In this document: positions 24,132 to 37,190 of the stretch, in pieces
Layout of the letters: every line of letters starts with the position of its first letter
How positions within the stretch are numbered: position 1 is the first letter of the stretch
NCBI GenBank assembly: GCA_013396635.1
Contig: WBMW01002323.1
Location: 252,998 to 316,997, forward strand
Origin: Penelope pileata
Lineage: Eukaryota; Chordata; Aves; Galliformes; Cracidae
Reading direction: 5' to 3'
DNA length: 64,000 nt
Notes under the pieces: model-generated
Databases searched by the model: none
What the model was told of the DNA's origin: nothing
Seen by the model: the letters and a program-made list of their open reading frames with translations, nothing else
Program-made: the position numbers and the translations under genes

Positions 24132-25769
24132 TCATATACAGTATGACATTTTAAAGAAATTAGTCTGCATTGATGTGATTGCATGCTTGTTTTTACAGTT
24201 CACTCCATACCCATCTGTGGAAAAATGCAATAATATGTTAATATAATATGGTAGTTTGAGAGAACCAGGTAGGTGCTACTAGACACATTGAAAACTAGTA
24301 TAGGTTTACAAGATATTCATGTCTTTCAAAACATACACATGTAAAAAGGCTGGCAAAGGAAGTCATTCAGTTTAGTACCAAAAATATGGGTTCTTGACAC
24401 AACTGTAATTCCCATTAGCCACAGTACAATATCACATGCTACAAGGTTTTATTTCAGTACCTGGGGCCCAACACAACTAAGCATCTCAGCACATGCTCAG
24501 TGTCAGGCATGGGAGAAGTTCCACTGAACTGTAAGGCACTATTCTTACGCGTAAAAAGAAGTGCTTCCCTGGACAAGAGCCTTATTTGTTCAAGTGGAAT
24601 TCCCCACAAGTGTGATACTTAGGCCTTTTTTTATTCTTCTTAACTCCAGCTTGCTTGAATAGTAGGGTTGTTACTTGAACCATTGCCCAACCAAGGTCAG
24701 GCAGGACCTTCAAAAGCAGGATTGCCCTTGGGGTAGCTGTTTTGAATCATTTTCTCCAGCAGCATAAAAATAGCGTTTAAACTTTGCAAAAACAGATATA
24801 AATTGGACTGTTGAAATGCATTATTTCATTAGTTTTCACTTAAAACTTCTCATATGTGCTGGTTTTTAACACAATTGATCTTCCACTATCTTGTACCTTG
24901 TGATGTCACTTACATTTGTGCAAAGGAGGTGTAAAAACACCACAACAATCAGTCATAAATTCTGACTGGCTGGCACTTTACAAGCCTATCTAGTCCTTAC
25001 AGGTTAAAATTGCTACACCAAGTGTGAAGAGGCATCATTCTCTTTTGTAAGCAGAACCATGATTCAAAGCTAATGATATTCAGTGGGCTGGTTTTTACAC
25101 CAGTTGTCTGTTTCATTTAGTCAAGATCCCGTTCTGAAAGATCACTTTGATGATTGTTTTAAGGTATCCAACGAATGTGTAAAATGGAGGCTCTGAATGG
25201 GAACACATTAGCCAAAACATTTGTGACGTCTTCTCCTTCACACACATGCAGAGTAGTTTTCTCGAGACCAGGTAGCTAGTTTCTGCCAGTGTACTGTTTA
25301 CAGTGTCGATTGCTGATTATTTCTACACTTTTAAATGTAGATTTTTTTTAATTTATTTTTTTTCTAACGTTTCAAGAGCATTCTCATGATTTGAACAAGA
25401 AAGGTGTGCATTGGAAGACAAGGGGTGCATCCTCACACTCTTTTAGCCTCATCTGACAAACCAAGAAACAGTTAAGGGAACCTGATGTTTAAACTTGAGG
25501 CTCAGAATTCAAGCTAGAACACTTTCAAAAGCTTTCCCATTTCATAAGGATGGTTCATCGTGCACTGAGACTCCCTCTATAAAGGAATATGTGAAGAAAA
25601 CCAACTTTTCTAAATAAGACATGAAAGTTAACATCTTGTGTATTTTCATTACAGTATAGTATATATATATAACTATTTCAATGAAAAAAAGGACAGAATC
25701 ATCTGTAATTATGTAATTCATGATTGTAACAGCACTGAAGTTACCATGTACGCACATGTACAGTAGCTA

Positions 25770-25858
25770 TTTCAACAGTTACAGCGTAGTTACATGTACT
25801 TCCCTGTAACATAGCCGTTCTAGTGTAATTTAGTGCCACTTATTGTAAAGTGTTACCA
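25770..25858. repeat. Terminal fragment of an ancient MITE-like element
   Basis: The segment ends TTATTGTAAAGTGTTACCA. Its reverse complement TGGTAACACTTTACAATAA resembles the terminal inverted repeat of DNA-transposon-derived MITEs seen in fish and reptile genomes. The inner sequence, with GTTACATGTACTTCCCTGTAACATAG, fits the same type. No matching opposite terminus is visible upstream, so the copy is truncated. The family name is not recalled. Confidence 0.4.
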
Positions 25859-27302
25859 AAAGGAAAACAGAGCTCTTACCTTTATGATTCCATTTGAATT
25901 AAAGGTAAGTTCATTAAATTAGCACCATAAATCTGATACTACATTTCTTGATCAAGGAGGTGATTTAAAACTTCATGTTCACACTGCAGCTTTCCCCACC
26001 GCTTATCCAGACTCCTCCAAGTGTCTGATCTCTGCACTCCTAGGAACTGGTAGTCTGTGATGAACATACCAAAATCCAGCAACTTCAACTTTAATTGAAT
26101 AAGCTGTCTAATAGAGAAAAACAAAAGAAAAAATATGCGAGTAATGCTTTTTATTAAGTGGCACAAAGTACACACTAAAAACTATGCAAAAATATAGGTA
26201 AATATAGTGTACTTACATGTAAGTATCTTGTACTTGCTGTGTATGGATATTGGAAAACCATGTAATTATAATATGCATTTTGATTATTTCAAGCAGGGGG
26301 ATGACCCCTAACAGTCACAAGGAATACCTGGAAGGTACATATACAAGCAGCAGATATCCTAATGCAATATGTGTAATTCCTCTACCTTCAATGACAAGTG
26401 ATTTATAAAAATGCTTATGCTATTCGTTATTCTCACTAGCTTTAATTTCTATCTCTTTAAGGCCCATTAAATATCACTGAAAAACCTTTAGGCAAAGACA
26501 GACACCGACTCTGCTGATGGCTTTACTGCCAGTATTCTGTGTCTGGCAACGCTTCTCAGTAATCTATTTCAGGCTCAACAGCACAAGTTTCCTCTTTTTT
26601 TCTGTCCTCAAGGGAGCCCAGTATGTTAAGATGCTGAAATATTTTGCCATATGCCCTGGTATTTTTAGCAGGAACAACAGAGAAAGAGAGAGAACTGCAT
26701 TCTCCTGACCCCTATTTTGCTGAATCACCTCACCTGGAATTTCCACCACTTGCTCAGTAACGCCAGGCAGTCTTAAATTGTAAGTACCAAATGTTTCCAT
26801 CAAAACACAGAGGATGCCTTTAGTGATAAAGCTAATGTTTTGTATACATGGAGTTTTGTATTACTGATCTTTTAAATTCTTGCCACTTTTCCATCAGACC
26901 CCACCAGAGGGAATGCACTGAAAGACAGTTAACATAGTATAGCAAAAGAAGAAAAGAAGACTGTAAGCCTTTTCTTAATTTTTTTTTAGCTGCCATTACT
27001 ATAACCCTCCTTTGTGTCATATGTAACGGGCTAATAGATGTATTTAGCTACTGCCATTAGCATTTTTCCACATTGTACTATTCCTAGAATATGACATCTA
27101 CCTCTTAGTCTAAATACTAGCTATGAGATATTTGTATACATTTTAAATTACTACTGAGTCTTTGATGTAGTCTTGAAATAAGATAACTGTAATATTTTTT
27201 TTTCTGCTAAAAATAGAAAATATTGCCTGGGTTCATAATATTTGCCCTATTCTTTGCTAACTTTGGGATACTTTGGGATTATAACAGGGCAAAATTACAC
27301 AG

Positions 27303-27368
27303 CCTCAGCTGGTATAAATCAGCTTCACTCTATTGCCTTAAATGTGGGCCAATTTACACTGGCTGGGG
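27303..27368. repeat. Diverged inverted repeat (ancient MITE or hairpin)
   Basis: Left arm 27303-27323 begins CCTCAGCTGGTATAAATCAG. Right arm 27348-27368 begins GCCAATTTACACTGGCTGGG. The arms pair at 15 of 21 positions around a 24-base loop. The phrase, with AATTTACAC and AGCTGGTATAAATCAG, resembles an amniote repeat that I recall from turtle and crocodile genomes. Assignment to a named family is not possible here. Confidence 0.45.
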
Positions 27369-29538
27369 ATTCATCCCAAACAGCTTAAAAATGAACTGCT
27401 ATAACACATCAATATTTAGTCAGTACTAGACAATGGCATGCAGTCCAACTGCTACAGAACTCATTTCCAGTAAAAGGCATGCAGTTTTGAAGAGAAATTT
27501 TCTAAAGCACATGCAAGCTTTTGAATTAAATATGCAATACTACTACTGTTGAGATATTCTGACATGTCTCTTACTTATTTAAACAACATATTGCCAGAGC
27601 ATGTTTACATTAAGAACACAATGCATGGTGGACAGGGAAGGACCATTGCAAACAGTAAGAGAAAATGAAATGGACAGATCAGCTTCTGATGTCAACAGAG
27701 CAGAGTAGAGACTCTTACCAGGAGTGGGACTTCCTAAAGGTGTTCTAAATGATTTTTCAGAGTGGGTCTGACCTAGCACCTCCGAGACAAATGAGAGTCG
27801 TCTACTTAGCACTGACAGAGGCTAGCACAGTTCCTCCCTGCTGTCAGAAAATCTTACCCAGCACTCTGCACTTGCTTTAACTCAGGAGGAAATATGCGTA
27901 TAAACATGGTTTAACAGCACACTTCTGTATTGCTCCACATTCTTGGGATGCTCTAAGCTTTGTGCGCTTCCAGCAGCCCTTAAGGGAATTCTTCCAGCAT
28001 CTAGGAATCACCTTGCTTCCAAGCTGTGTTCGTTTTCTTCAGCACTGTTTAATGTACTTACAAGCAGACGGAAGATGGTGTAGAGCCAGTACAATGACTC
28101 TGCAGTACTAGGGGATCCCTGTAGCAGGATGCCTCTCAGTGGATGGCAAAAAAATTCTTCATGAATTCCGTGTTTATGATAGATCTGCCTTCCATGTTGT
28201 ATATCTTAAGTCACTTATTCTCTGCTGGGCTAGAAGCAGCATATTGATTGGAAAGGGGGTAGAAAACAGTCTCCATTCTTTAAGAAGTTCCTTTTAGGAA
28301 CAGTCTGCGTTACTATTGGAGAAATGTTCAAAGATTTTTATTTTTCTCTTTTTTTAAGATTTCAGATGCAAAGCCAAGCCTGTTGGGGTCAGCACTTCAG
28401 CATTTTCCCTGTGTTCAGGGTTAAGCCAGCAGTGTTTCCTGTGTGAGCTCTGATCTCACATTTCAGCACAAGCTACACATAGCCTTACCCTGCCCTTATG
28501 CATAATTCTGAGAATCACTGATGCCATTTTCTTCTAAACATACTCATTATCTTAGTCTTATTCTACAATTAAACTATTGAAGGGTCTTCATAATATAAGC
28601 ATAAGGAGGGTTTTTGTGAAGAAAATAATAACGATCATCATCAGCTGTTAGTCTTGTTTTGTAAGAGGAGAAAAATCTCTTAATTGCTGAAATGAATTCT
28701 TTAGCGCTTCCTTTTTCCCTTCCTTCTATGCATATTGCTTAATGTTAGTAAATACAGTTGCACATGCTGTCCTTTTTCACTGAAAGCAGATTTCCTTACA
28801 CCCCTTTATAGCATCCATACAAATATGCAAATATGACCTACAATCATCTGCTTCTGCCTCAGCAGTGAGCCAAGAGGGTGAACTCATGGATTACTGGATT
28901 CATATACGTCCTGCTTCCATAAAAGTTGGATACAGTACGCCTATTGATTTTGAAAGAACGAGGCTCAAGTCTTTAATGCACGTTTGAGTTGCTATTTATT
29001 TCTTTTACAACAGAGTGATAAAGCATTCTTTGTGCATCCTTTACTCTTAGCACAGATATTTTATAACTACAAAAAACCTTCCGTTCAGCAGGAAGTTTCC
29101 GAGAATAAGTAGTAAGGCATAATTTGTGAAAGGACCATAACAACTTTATCTATTCATAGTCAGTGTAAGTGTATTTGCCTAGGGAGTCCAAAGTCCTCTG
29201 CTCTTAACGCTGGCAGTTTACCGCCTTCGGAAGGATATATTTGAGTGGTTCAAAAATATAACCACTAACCTATAAACAAAACCCATGGGAATTAAACATA
29301 TTGCACCGATGATGGAGACACATTTACTTGCAGCAGACAAAATGCATATTGTAATGTTAGGTACATGACACTTGCATGTTGCTATGCCTATATACTTACA
29401 AAGTATTCAATGTGTACTTAGTGGCGCTTAAAAAATGTCATGTACAATTCTTCTAAACATTCTTACAGGGTTCCCATTTGCACTTCATCTTTCAGAAAAG
29501 TCTTGTCAGAAAAATGTCTGATGAATATTATTGAAAAA

Positions 29539-29544
29539 AATAAA
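29539..29544 (+). promoter_or_regulatory. Candidate distal poly(A) signal of CADM2
   Basis: AATAAA about 7.5 kb after the CADM2 stop, followed within 40 bases by T/G-rich sequence (TTATCTGTTGGACATTTCTG). The distance would suit the long 3' UTR that I recall for mammalian CADM2. There is no transcript evidence in the window itself. Confidence 0.25.
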
Positions 29545-30700
29545 ATTTCAATTTTAGTTATCTGTTGGACATTTCTGAATTGTCTATTCATTTAATATAT
29601 TTCCTTGTGCTTGCCAGTTTGGCAGTGGAGTTGATTTAGACCAGTGGCTGTACACACAGACTGTTCACTGAGCCAATTTTGCTGTTTCTAATAGAATTGT
29701 TGTATTCTTTAAGTATTAATTCTGAGATTATAAACAAATTATCCAAGAAAATAATCTATGAGACACTGGTATTTTACGGACAGTTACAAGTTCTATTTTT
29801 CACTTAATGTTTAGAGACTATTTACTGTATATTGCTTTATAGTTCCTTTTGACTGATGAAGTAACAATTTTTGGATGCTGTCCTCACTGTAGGAAAAACA
29901 CATGCTTCTGAAGAGGTCAAGTGCTGCAAAAGCATTTAACGCTGTGGGACTTAAATGGTGGTTCAGCCCTCTTGAAGGAGCTGGAGTATTCATGCAAGGA
30001 TTTCTATGCCACTTACTGTGCTTGAATTGATGCTGTAAAGGCCAAGAAGGCTATTGGAGTCGAAGGAAGATAGAAAAATGTAATGGGGAGAAGGAAGTTC
30101 TGAGGAGTCCATGTATATGAAAAAGACACAAATCCCAGGTGCAGAGTGGGACACCAACAGAAGTTGGTTCCTCTGTACAGTGGATATCCCATTGGTATTG
30201 TGCAGCTCCGATGGCAGAGATTTCCTATGACCTAAAGTGTGTATTTGACAAACATACAGACCTGTTGCGTTCAGCAGATTTGTTCTTGTCTTTATTATTA
30301 CTTTTTTCTAAATCAAAATATGTTTCCCTACACAATTTATAAATGTGCAATAGCAAGTTTTTTAAATACAGCACCTATGCAGAATTCAAGATGATCCTCA
30401 AAGTCATTTGCCCACGAATTAAGGCAAAGCAGGCTGAAATTCTGCAGTGCACTCGAGGACAAAGACATGTTCTAACAAATGACACAATCCGCCACTGTGT
30501 TTATACTTCTGTGCATTCAAGCTGTTACACTTTTAGCACTGTCCTTTTCTCATTCATCAACCAAAAGTTTCACCAGAAGTAACTGCATTTTGCTCAGTGC
30601 CCTTCCATGTCTGAGAGCAGATTCTTACAATGATCACCCAAACTTACTATGTCCCTCACATGATTCTCTTTAAAAGATGAGCCCTAAATAAATATGTTTT

Positions 30701-33700
30701 ATCATAAACAGCCAACAAAATATCTGCCTTATGTATACCCCATAGTATTAAAAGACAAGAGTTCTTTTTTGTCTGTTGTTTTGTTTGTTTTTGTTTTGTT
30801 TTGATTTGTTTTTCAATGGGAATACTTTAAGTGAAAACAAACATTTTTTTTTAAAATGTAAAGATTTGCTTGAAATTTCACTGAATACTGAGAATAATTT
30901 CATTGAACACAGAGTCTGTCTGCACCAGGCTGTCACATTGTACATGGATACAAAAGACAGCCAGCCTACCTCTCTTCATCATTATCAAGCATCTATATAA
31001 AGATATACAGCCTCCAAAAGTAATGTTACAAAGCAACACTTTGCTAAGCTCTGCTGGTAAGTGCAAGGTAAAGGTAAGTGCAATTAGCAACATTCAGAGA
31101 TAATCAAGGGGTGATAATGAAGATGGTTCCTTGCTTGACAAAGGAGTCATGCTACATTGCCTTCTGGTTCTGCTTCAAGCACCTGGCAGCATCCTGAGCC
31201 ACAGGAGGGCACTTTTGATTAGCTCTGGGCTACTTACTTACCCTTGCTCTTGCTCCTGCTGAGTTCATCGCAATAGCTTCTCTGCCGCTCAAGACTAGGA
31301 GGCTAGGGCCTTATTGATTCTGCAAGCTGCATGGAGGAAAAAAAGAAGACAGAGAGTGTTTTTAAGCAAGCCGGAAAGATTTTTAGAAAGAGCCCTCTTC
31401 TTTATTCTGTGGCATCTTACAGGAAATTAGCACTAATGTCAGCTGGTGAGGATAGCGAGTGTCCCTGCTCAGTGTATTGTGGGGGAGCATGTCCTCCGAG
31501 TCGTGCCAGCTGGCTGGGGAGAAGGGAGGGCACAGGGAGAGGAGGCAAAGCTGTGCACATGCCAGGAGCCTGGGAGACAGGTTTGTCCTTCTCCAGGTGT
31601 AGGGCCAAAGGGGAGCCTGTCATGCTGCTGCTCTTCTTTTCAGTCTGTGTTCAGTTCTAGAGCTTCGGCTGCACGGGGTGCAAAAAGAAACTGGTCCAGC
31701 CAGCAGTCACAGGGCTACCGTAAAGTGAGAAACATTTTCCAAAACACTGATGCCAACACATGGCAAACAGGCAGTGTTTGCCATTGCAAGGGGCTTTAGG
31801 CTGATTGGACTTACAGACGAGTAGGAATGTGTAAGAATACAAAGAGAAGAAGAAACAAGCAAATCAGGATTTGGACCTGGAGAGATGAATTTGAGCAGAA
31901 AGTACAGAGAATTAGAAGGGAAGATATACCTTTTGCAAGGGCTTTTGGTTCTGTGTCAGAACATTAACCAGCTCTGGCTCAGGAAAAAGAAAATGTTTCT
32001 TCTAATTCTGTAATTGTTCCAGTGCATTTTTACTCTTTCTGGAGCATCTAATGCTCACCTTAGAGACAAAAGTGCACATACCATGATGTGATTCAGTTAA
32101 AGCACATCATTATATTGCACTCACTAACATGGTATGAGATTACCCTCTAGAACAGCAGTAACCAATATGACTAAGAGCTGTCATATTTATTTTCTCATCT
32201 GCTCCCCGTGGAGGACTGTGTGTGCAATGAAGCATTGTGTCTTATTTATTCATTTACTTTCATATTTCCCCTGTTTATGTAAGAAGTGTAGATTAAAAAA
32301 AACATTTTGCACTTGGAGAAAAAATAGTCTAGTCTGTCACGGTCCTTTCTTCCTGTGGGATTCTATGTTCTCATTTTAGGACTTTCTCCCTGTAAAACCC
32401 TCATTGTGTGCTAGAGGAATACAATTATTGATGGTGATCTACACTTTAGAGCTCTAGGGAGTCTTTCAGCTGCTCCCAAATCTGGCCTTTGAGGGCCTTT
32501 AAAATAAAGACCAAGACCTTGGACTAAATTCTAAAATCCGTAAGAAGACAACCGTGGGGAACAGGCTGAGCTTGCTAAGAAAATGCAGCCAAATTTTGCA
32601 CCCTTTTGAGGGTGTGTGAGGATGTTCTTCATGGCCAGCTATATTGCACTGCTGTAGGCCACCTGAGAAGGGACATAGATGAAGAATTGCTGCCACCACC
32701 TTCAGATGTCTTTGTTGCTTCAAGTGGGTGAGCAAAGGTCATGGCTGCTGCCGTAGGAAAGCGTAGCGATGTGACTGCATCAGTCTGGGGCCTGTTACGG
32801 GCCTTCCACACAGAAATAGCAACCCATTAATGTTATTTTCCAGGATGCAATTGAGGCTGGTGGCATCTTCGTTCATCTGGCACATGAATGCAGATATGCT
32901 GGTCAGATGTGCTGTCTGCATGTGGATGCTGAAGCCGTTGTAGGTGAGAAGTGATCCTGTGGGACTGGACAGTTGCAGGACTGAGGTGTAGTTTCCCATA
33001 ACCGCTCTTTGGGTGCCGTGTGCCAGAAAAGCCAATGTTAGCACCTTCCCCCTTCACAACAACCCTCCTGCAGCAGTTGAAATCCTTTTTGAGCACAACA
33101 TGGTTTCACTGAGTGGAAGGGGAGAAGGTCAGTAGGTCATTACAGAGATTCATTTACACATCATAAGCTTCTCTGACAAGTAGTTAAGGGAGCGTAAGAA
33201 GTCTGTTCACATTTCATAACACAGGTTACTGAGACGTGAATGCAGGGTTGTGGTTCTGTATGAAATTAGCAGTGTTGTAGTTTAGAGGTTTCATTTTTTA
33301 GATCACATAAGCTCATGAACACACAGGCGGAGATGCACGGACACATAGGCATACACATGCACACAAACACAATACTTATTTCATGTATTTTTCTATGCCT
33401 TGTTCTTACCCAGTAGTTAGCTTCTGCTTGTTCTGCTGTTCCAAGCTCATGATTTTATATCTACCGTGGTCTCTCAGGATACGGCTTTCTGTTTTGTATG
33501 TTTGTTTTACACCTGTACAGCTGCTACTGATGTTTTTTGTAGCACAGGTAAACTAACTCTAGGTTTACTCATTGTTTAGCAATTTTTGTTGAATGCTTTT
33601 CACCGGGAGGCATATTCAGGTTTTCTAAACAAGGCCCGAACATATCCAAAGGGGTTTATGGGAAAACATTTTGGATTTTCCCACAATACTCAGTACACAG

Positions 33701-36700
33701 CTAGGCCATACTCACTCAAGTGGGAAAGAGATATAACATTGTTCCCTGATTTGCTGCCCCCGGGATGAGAAGGCAGCTGTTGGTTGTGCTGCTGCTCCTC
33801 GGCTGCTCTGCAGCTTGGCAGAGTGCCGGTGTCAGCAGGAGCACCGGATCAGTGTATGATTTGACCACCAAATCACATATTTTCTCTGCCAGCACTATTT
33901 TTTATTTCTTTCCAAGTAGGAACGAAATATAGTGGGGCTAGTTTCAATTCCCTTGAATCTAAGTTTTCATTCAGGAAATGAATCATGACCATCCTGCCTT
34001 GTCGTAGGGCAAAAACAGACAGTAAGGTAATTCCCTGTAATGCACAAAGCTAACAAATAACTGTTCCTGTGAGGAACTGGGAAGAGAACTATATGGGCTG
34101 TGTGGGATGGGGAAGAAGAAGAAATATGAGAAGAATGAGAAAAAGCGGTGGCAAGAGGAGATGCTACAGTGCTGCCTCATCTGGCACTGTGAGTATCATG
34201 AGGTTCGCAATTAAAGAAGGGGATGTAGGCAAAGATTCAGATAAAATGACAAAAAGTCTTAAGGCTTAGGAAAGGAATGAAATAGAAATTTCAAAGCAAA
34301 GGTAGAAAGAGTAAAAGGCCTCTGAAAGAGAAGATGAGGGCAGACTGACAGAGTATCAGTCAGTGCTGCCGATATGCCTTAAAGTCCCCAGAGCTGGGGC
34401 TGGGGAGGCATCACATCAAATTCCTGGCAGAAAGGACTTGCACTGTCACTCACAAGTGGCCTTCGAACTGATCAAAGGGTACCACTAAAAATGCACACTG
34501 AAGTAAGGAGTCCAGGAGAGAGTGAGCTGCCTACAGGCAACGCCTTCAGCATAAGATATGCAGTAGACCATAAAGCAAAATGCAATTGCTTGAGGGTCCT
34601 ACAGCCACAAGAGACACCACCACCTCCCATCACTAATAGGAAATGATGACATTGTCTAAGCCCTCCGTATTCTTCTGGGGTGCAACTGTACTAACAGCTC
34701 CAATTAGAACTAGCATATTTGATATAAATATTTACATCTGCATATTTCCCTTCCCTACCCATACTGGAGACATAAGGAACTCAGCAGCAATTGCTTCAGG
34801 CCAGGGCTCTGCTTCAGCTATCACGAGAAAATGGCAAGTGCAGCCACAGCCTTTGCCACCAGCTGCCACACACTTACTTGGGCGCTTGCCAAAAAGAAGG
34901 AAAAACAGTGACTCTCAGACATCATCACTTGTTTATTAGCTAAGAGAAAGTCTAAAACCCCTCTATTAAATTCATACTGAAAGAAGAGAAACCTTGGTAC
35001 GTTATTAATATGCTCAAGAGACAAAACTTGGAAATCTCTCCCCTACTTTATCTAGGGTAGGAGTTGCCTTCCCAGAAACAATCTCCTTTACAACAAGGCA
35101 ACAATATTTGTTACAATTAACTGAAAGAGAGGAGGGAGAATTGCTGTCGGAATTTCATGAGCCACAGAGTTCATTGTGCAAGTCATGGAATTCCCTTGCA
35201 AATGGAGTATTTTGTAGAAACTGGGATCACTGTATATGAAGATAAAAGACAGCCCTTACTGCCCCGTATCACTAATGAGTGAGCTCATTTATGGTTTTAT
35301 TTAGTTTTTCTGATAAAGAATGTGCAATGATTTGAAAAACATCACATATGTATTCAACAAGGTGAAAGCGAATCGCAGAAATAAATATGACTTCTATTAA
35401 AGCTAGCTTGCTTCAAAAGCAACCTAACTCCCTGAAGTTCTGCAAAATTACTCCTGATTCAGGTGGACATAAGGAAGTAGAGAACCCAATTATTGCTTTT
35501 GCAAAGAACTGGATATAGTGCCATTCTGAGCAAGGATGTGTTTCGTTCTGGCTTTTTTTTTTTTAATTTGGCCTCTCTGTCTTCCCCCCAGCCCCACATT
35601 TGAGTGACCTCTTATGTCAAAGTTCTAACCAGGCAGCATCAGAGCCATCTGAAAAAAAAACTGCAAGAAACATTCCAGTCCTGCTGTCAAAAAATCAGTG
35701 GCATCTAAATGCACTTTCTTCTTCCAAGGCACAGAGACAGCTGTACAGCTCATGTCTAAGCTAATGCCTAGAAACTGAGAGGGATGATGCTGGGAAGGAT
35801 GAGTGTCTGGCACAGTCATATATAGTGACGTGTCCTTGTTTTGAGTTAGAAAATGTTCAATTACAACTGAGCAGGAAAAATTGGGGGGACTGGGTGCTTG
35901 TTTGCTCTAAAGACCTAAATATATATTGACCAGAACTCATGAGGTGCTTTGTGATGGACTACAGGAGGATTTGGCTAATATGAGCAGATATTGCTGAGAA
36001 GTAGTTATGTGAGAGAGCTGTGGGAATGCAGGGAAAGGTCTTGGAATTAAGTGTCCTTATAAAGTTCTCCAAGCAGAGCTGCTCTCAATAACTGCACTGA
36101 GCTCCAAGAAACGCATATGACTGATTTATAAAGAATGCAGTGCCTAGTGCAGTGTGACTAACCCACATCCCCCACATGCCCTTGTTTTTTGCTAGCCAAA
36201 CAACCACTCAAATGCACAGTTTTCTGTGAAAAACGAACTCTTTGGCTGACAGAGAGCTGGCACCATGATCCAGCTGAGTCTTCTGTGATGGGACTGCTCT
36301 AACAGCTTCATCTGGATGGTGGGTATTTTTTCTGCAGAAAACTAGACTTAAAACCAAATGCAAAAGTGTCTTTGTGAGACTCTTGTATGAAAGGTCTCTT
36401 TGCTCATAATCTCTCGCCAGGAGATTTTCCTTTTCCCATACCCTGAAAATAGAAGTGTAAAAAATTCTTGAAGTCATCAGTTAGCTTCTTGATATTCCCT
36501 ATTCTTGTCTGAACTGGTGTGTACCAGGTAACGCTCTTTAGGAAATACCCAATGTTCAAAAATCCCAGAAAAATGGTATAAAACAAACGATTATAATGGA
36601 CTGCAAAGTTTTGCCTTTTTTTTTTTTTTAAACAAAATACAATCTGGAAGTGCCTGTATTTCTTATCATTTCCTGCCATAATGGATCAGAAAGTCTAATC

Positions 36701-37049
36701 ACATGAATGAAATGCATATTGCAAAATGGCATCTCAGAGGGAACTTGAGCTGTGATGAATAAGGCTGAGGGTTGCCTCACTTACTGAAGTGCCTGTGCTC
36801 CTTATTATTCTAAAATCTCATTGCAGCTTGGCTGAAGAATACAGATCTACAACCAATCAGATCTCAAAGTTTGTTTGAGAGATATGGGCTGATGCCTCTA
36901 AGTATACTTATTCAAGTGCCTAGGCTTCTCTGAAAAATCTTTTTCTGTCTCTAGATATGCAGACATTTGGGGTCAACCTGTTTTTCTGAGAGGGAGAGAT
37001 ACTTTTTGGGGGGTTTCTTCCCCAAAGCTCTTTAATTGACAGGAGCAAA
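30701..37049. other. Intergenic DNA, no gene seen
   Basis: No gene supported. Contains a GTTTT-rich tract at 30773-30812, a GC-richer block at 31440-31680 with overlapping chance frames, a possible L3/CR1-type LINE remnant near 32460-33070, a degenerate CA-rich tract at 33316-33372 and purine-rich DNA at 34070-34330. Confidence 0.6.
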
Positions 37050-37190
37050 ATCAGTCTCAGGACTCCTAGATTTTACCAGGTTTTGTTCTTTTGAGCAAGT
37101 CTGGTATCCATGCCATGTTTCAGCTTCCCATCTATAAAATGGAAGCATTATGTAAGGCACCTTTTTAAAGAATTTTGAGACTTTCACGTT
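37050..37190 (+). repeat. MIR-like SINE fossil
   Basis: The order TTTTGAGCAAGTCTGG, then GTTTCAGCTTCCCATC, TATAAAATGGAAGCATTATG and TAAGGCACC matches the 3' half of MIR in plus orientation (GGGCAAGTCAC ... CTCAGTTTCCTCATC ... TGTAAAATGGG). Divergence is high and boundaries are approximate. Confidence 0.55.

Larger units (their letters stand above)
22986..30700. other. Possible extended CADM2 3' UTR or proximal intergenic DNA
   Basis: AT-rich stretch without a plus-strand gene. It contains alternative AATAAA signals, a perfect CRE palindrome TGACGTCA at 24052-24059, a repeat end with TTATTGTAAAGTGTTACCA at 25840-25858, and a diverged inverted repeat at 27303-27368. Several minus-strand open segments with splice-like flanks lie between 25939 and 27811. 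Whether it is transcribed as UTR cannot be decided here. Confidence 0.5.

Noticed and set aside
28000..28206. Minus-strand open stretch of about 67 codons with protein-like appearance, upstream of the antisense chain
   Set aside because: It ends in TGA and can only be joined downstream by a frameshift or by ad hoc splicing. Not strong enough to add to the antisense hypothesis.
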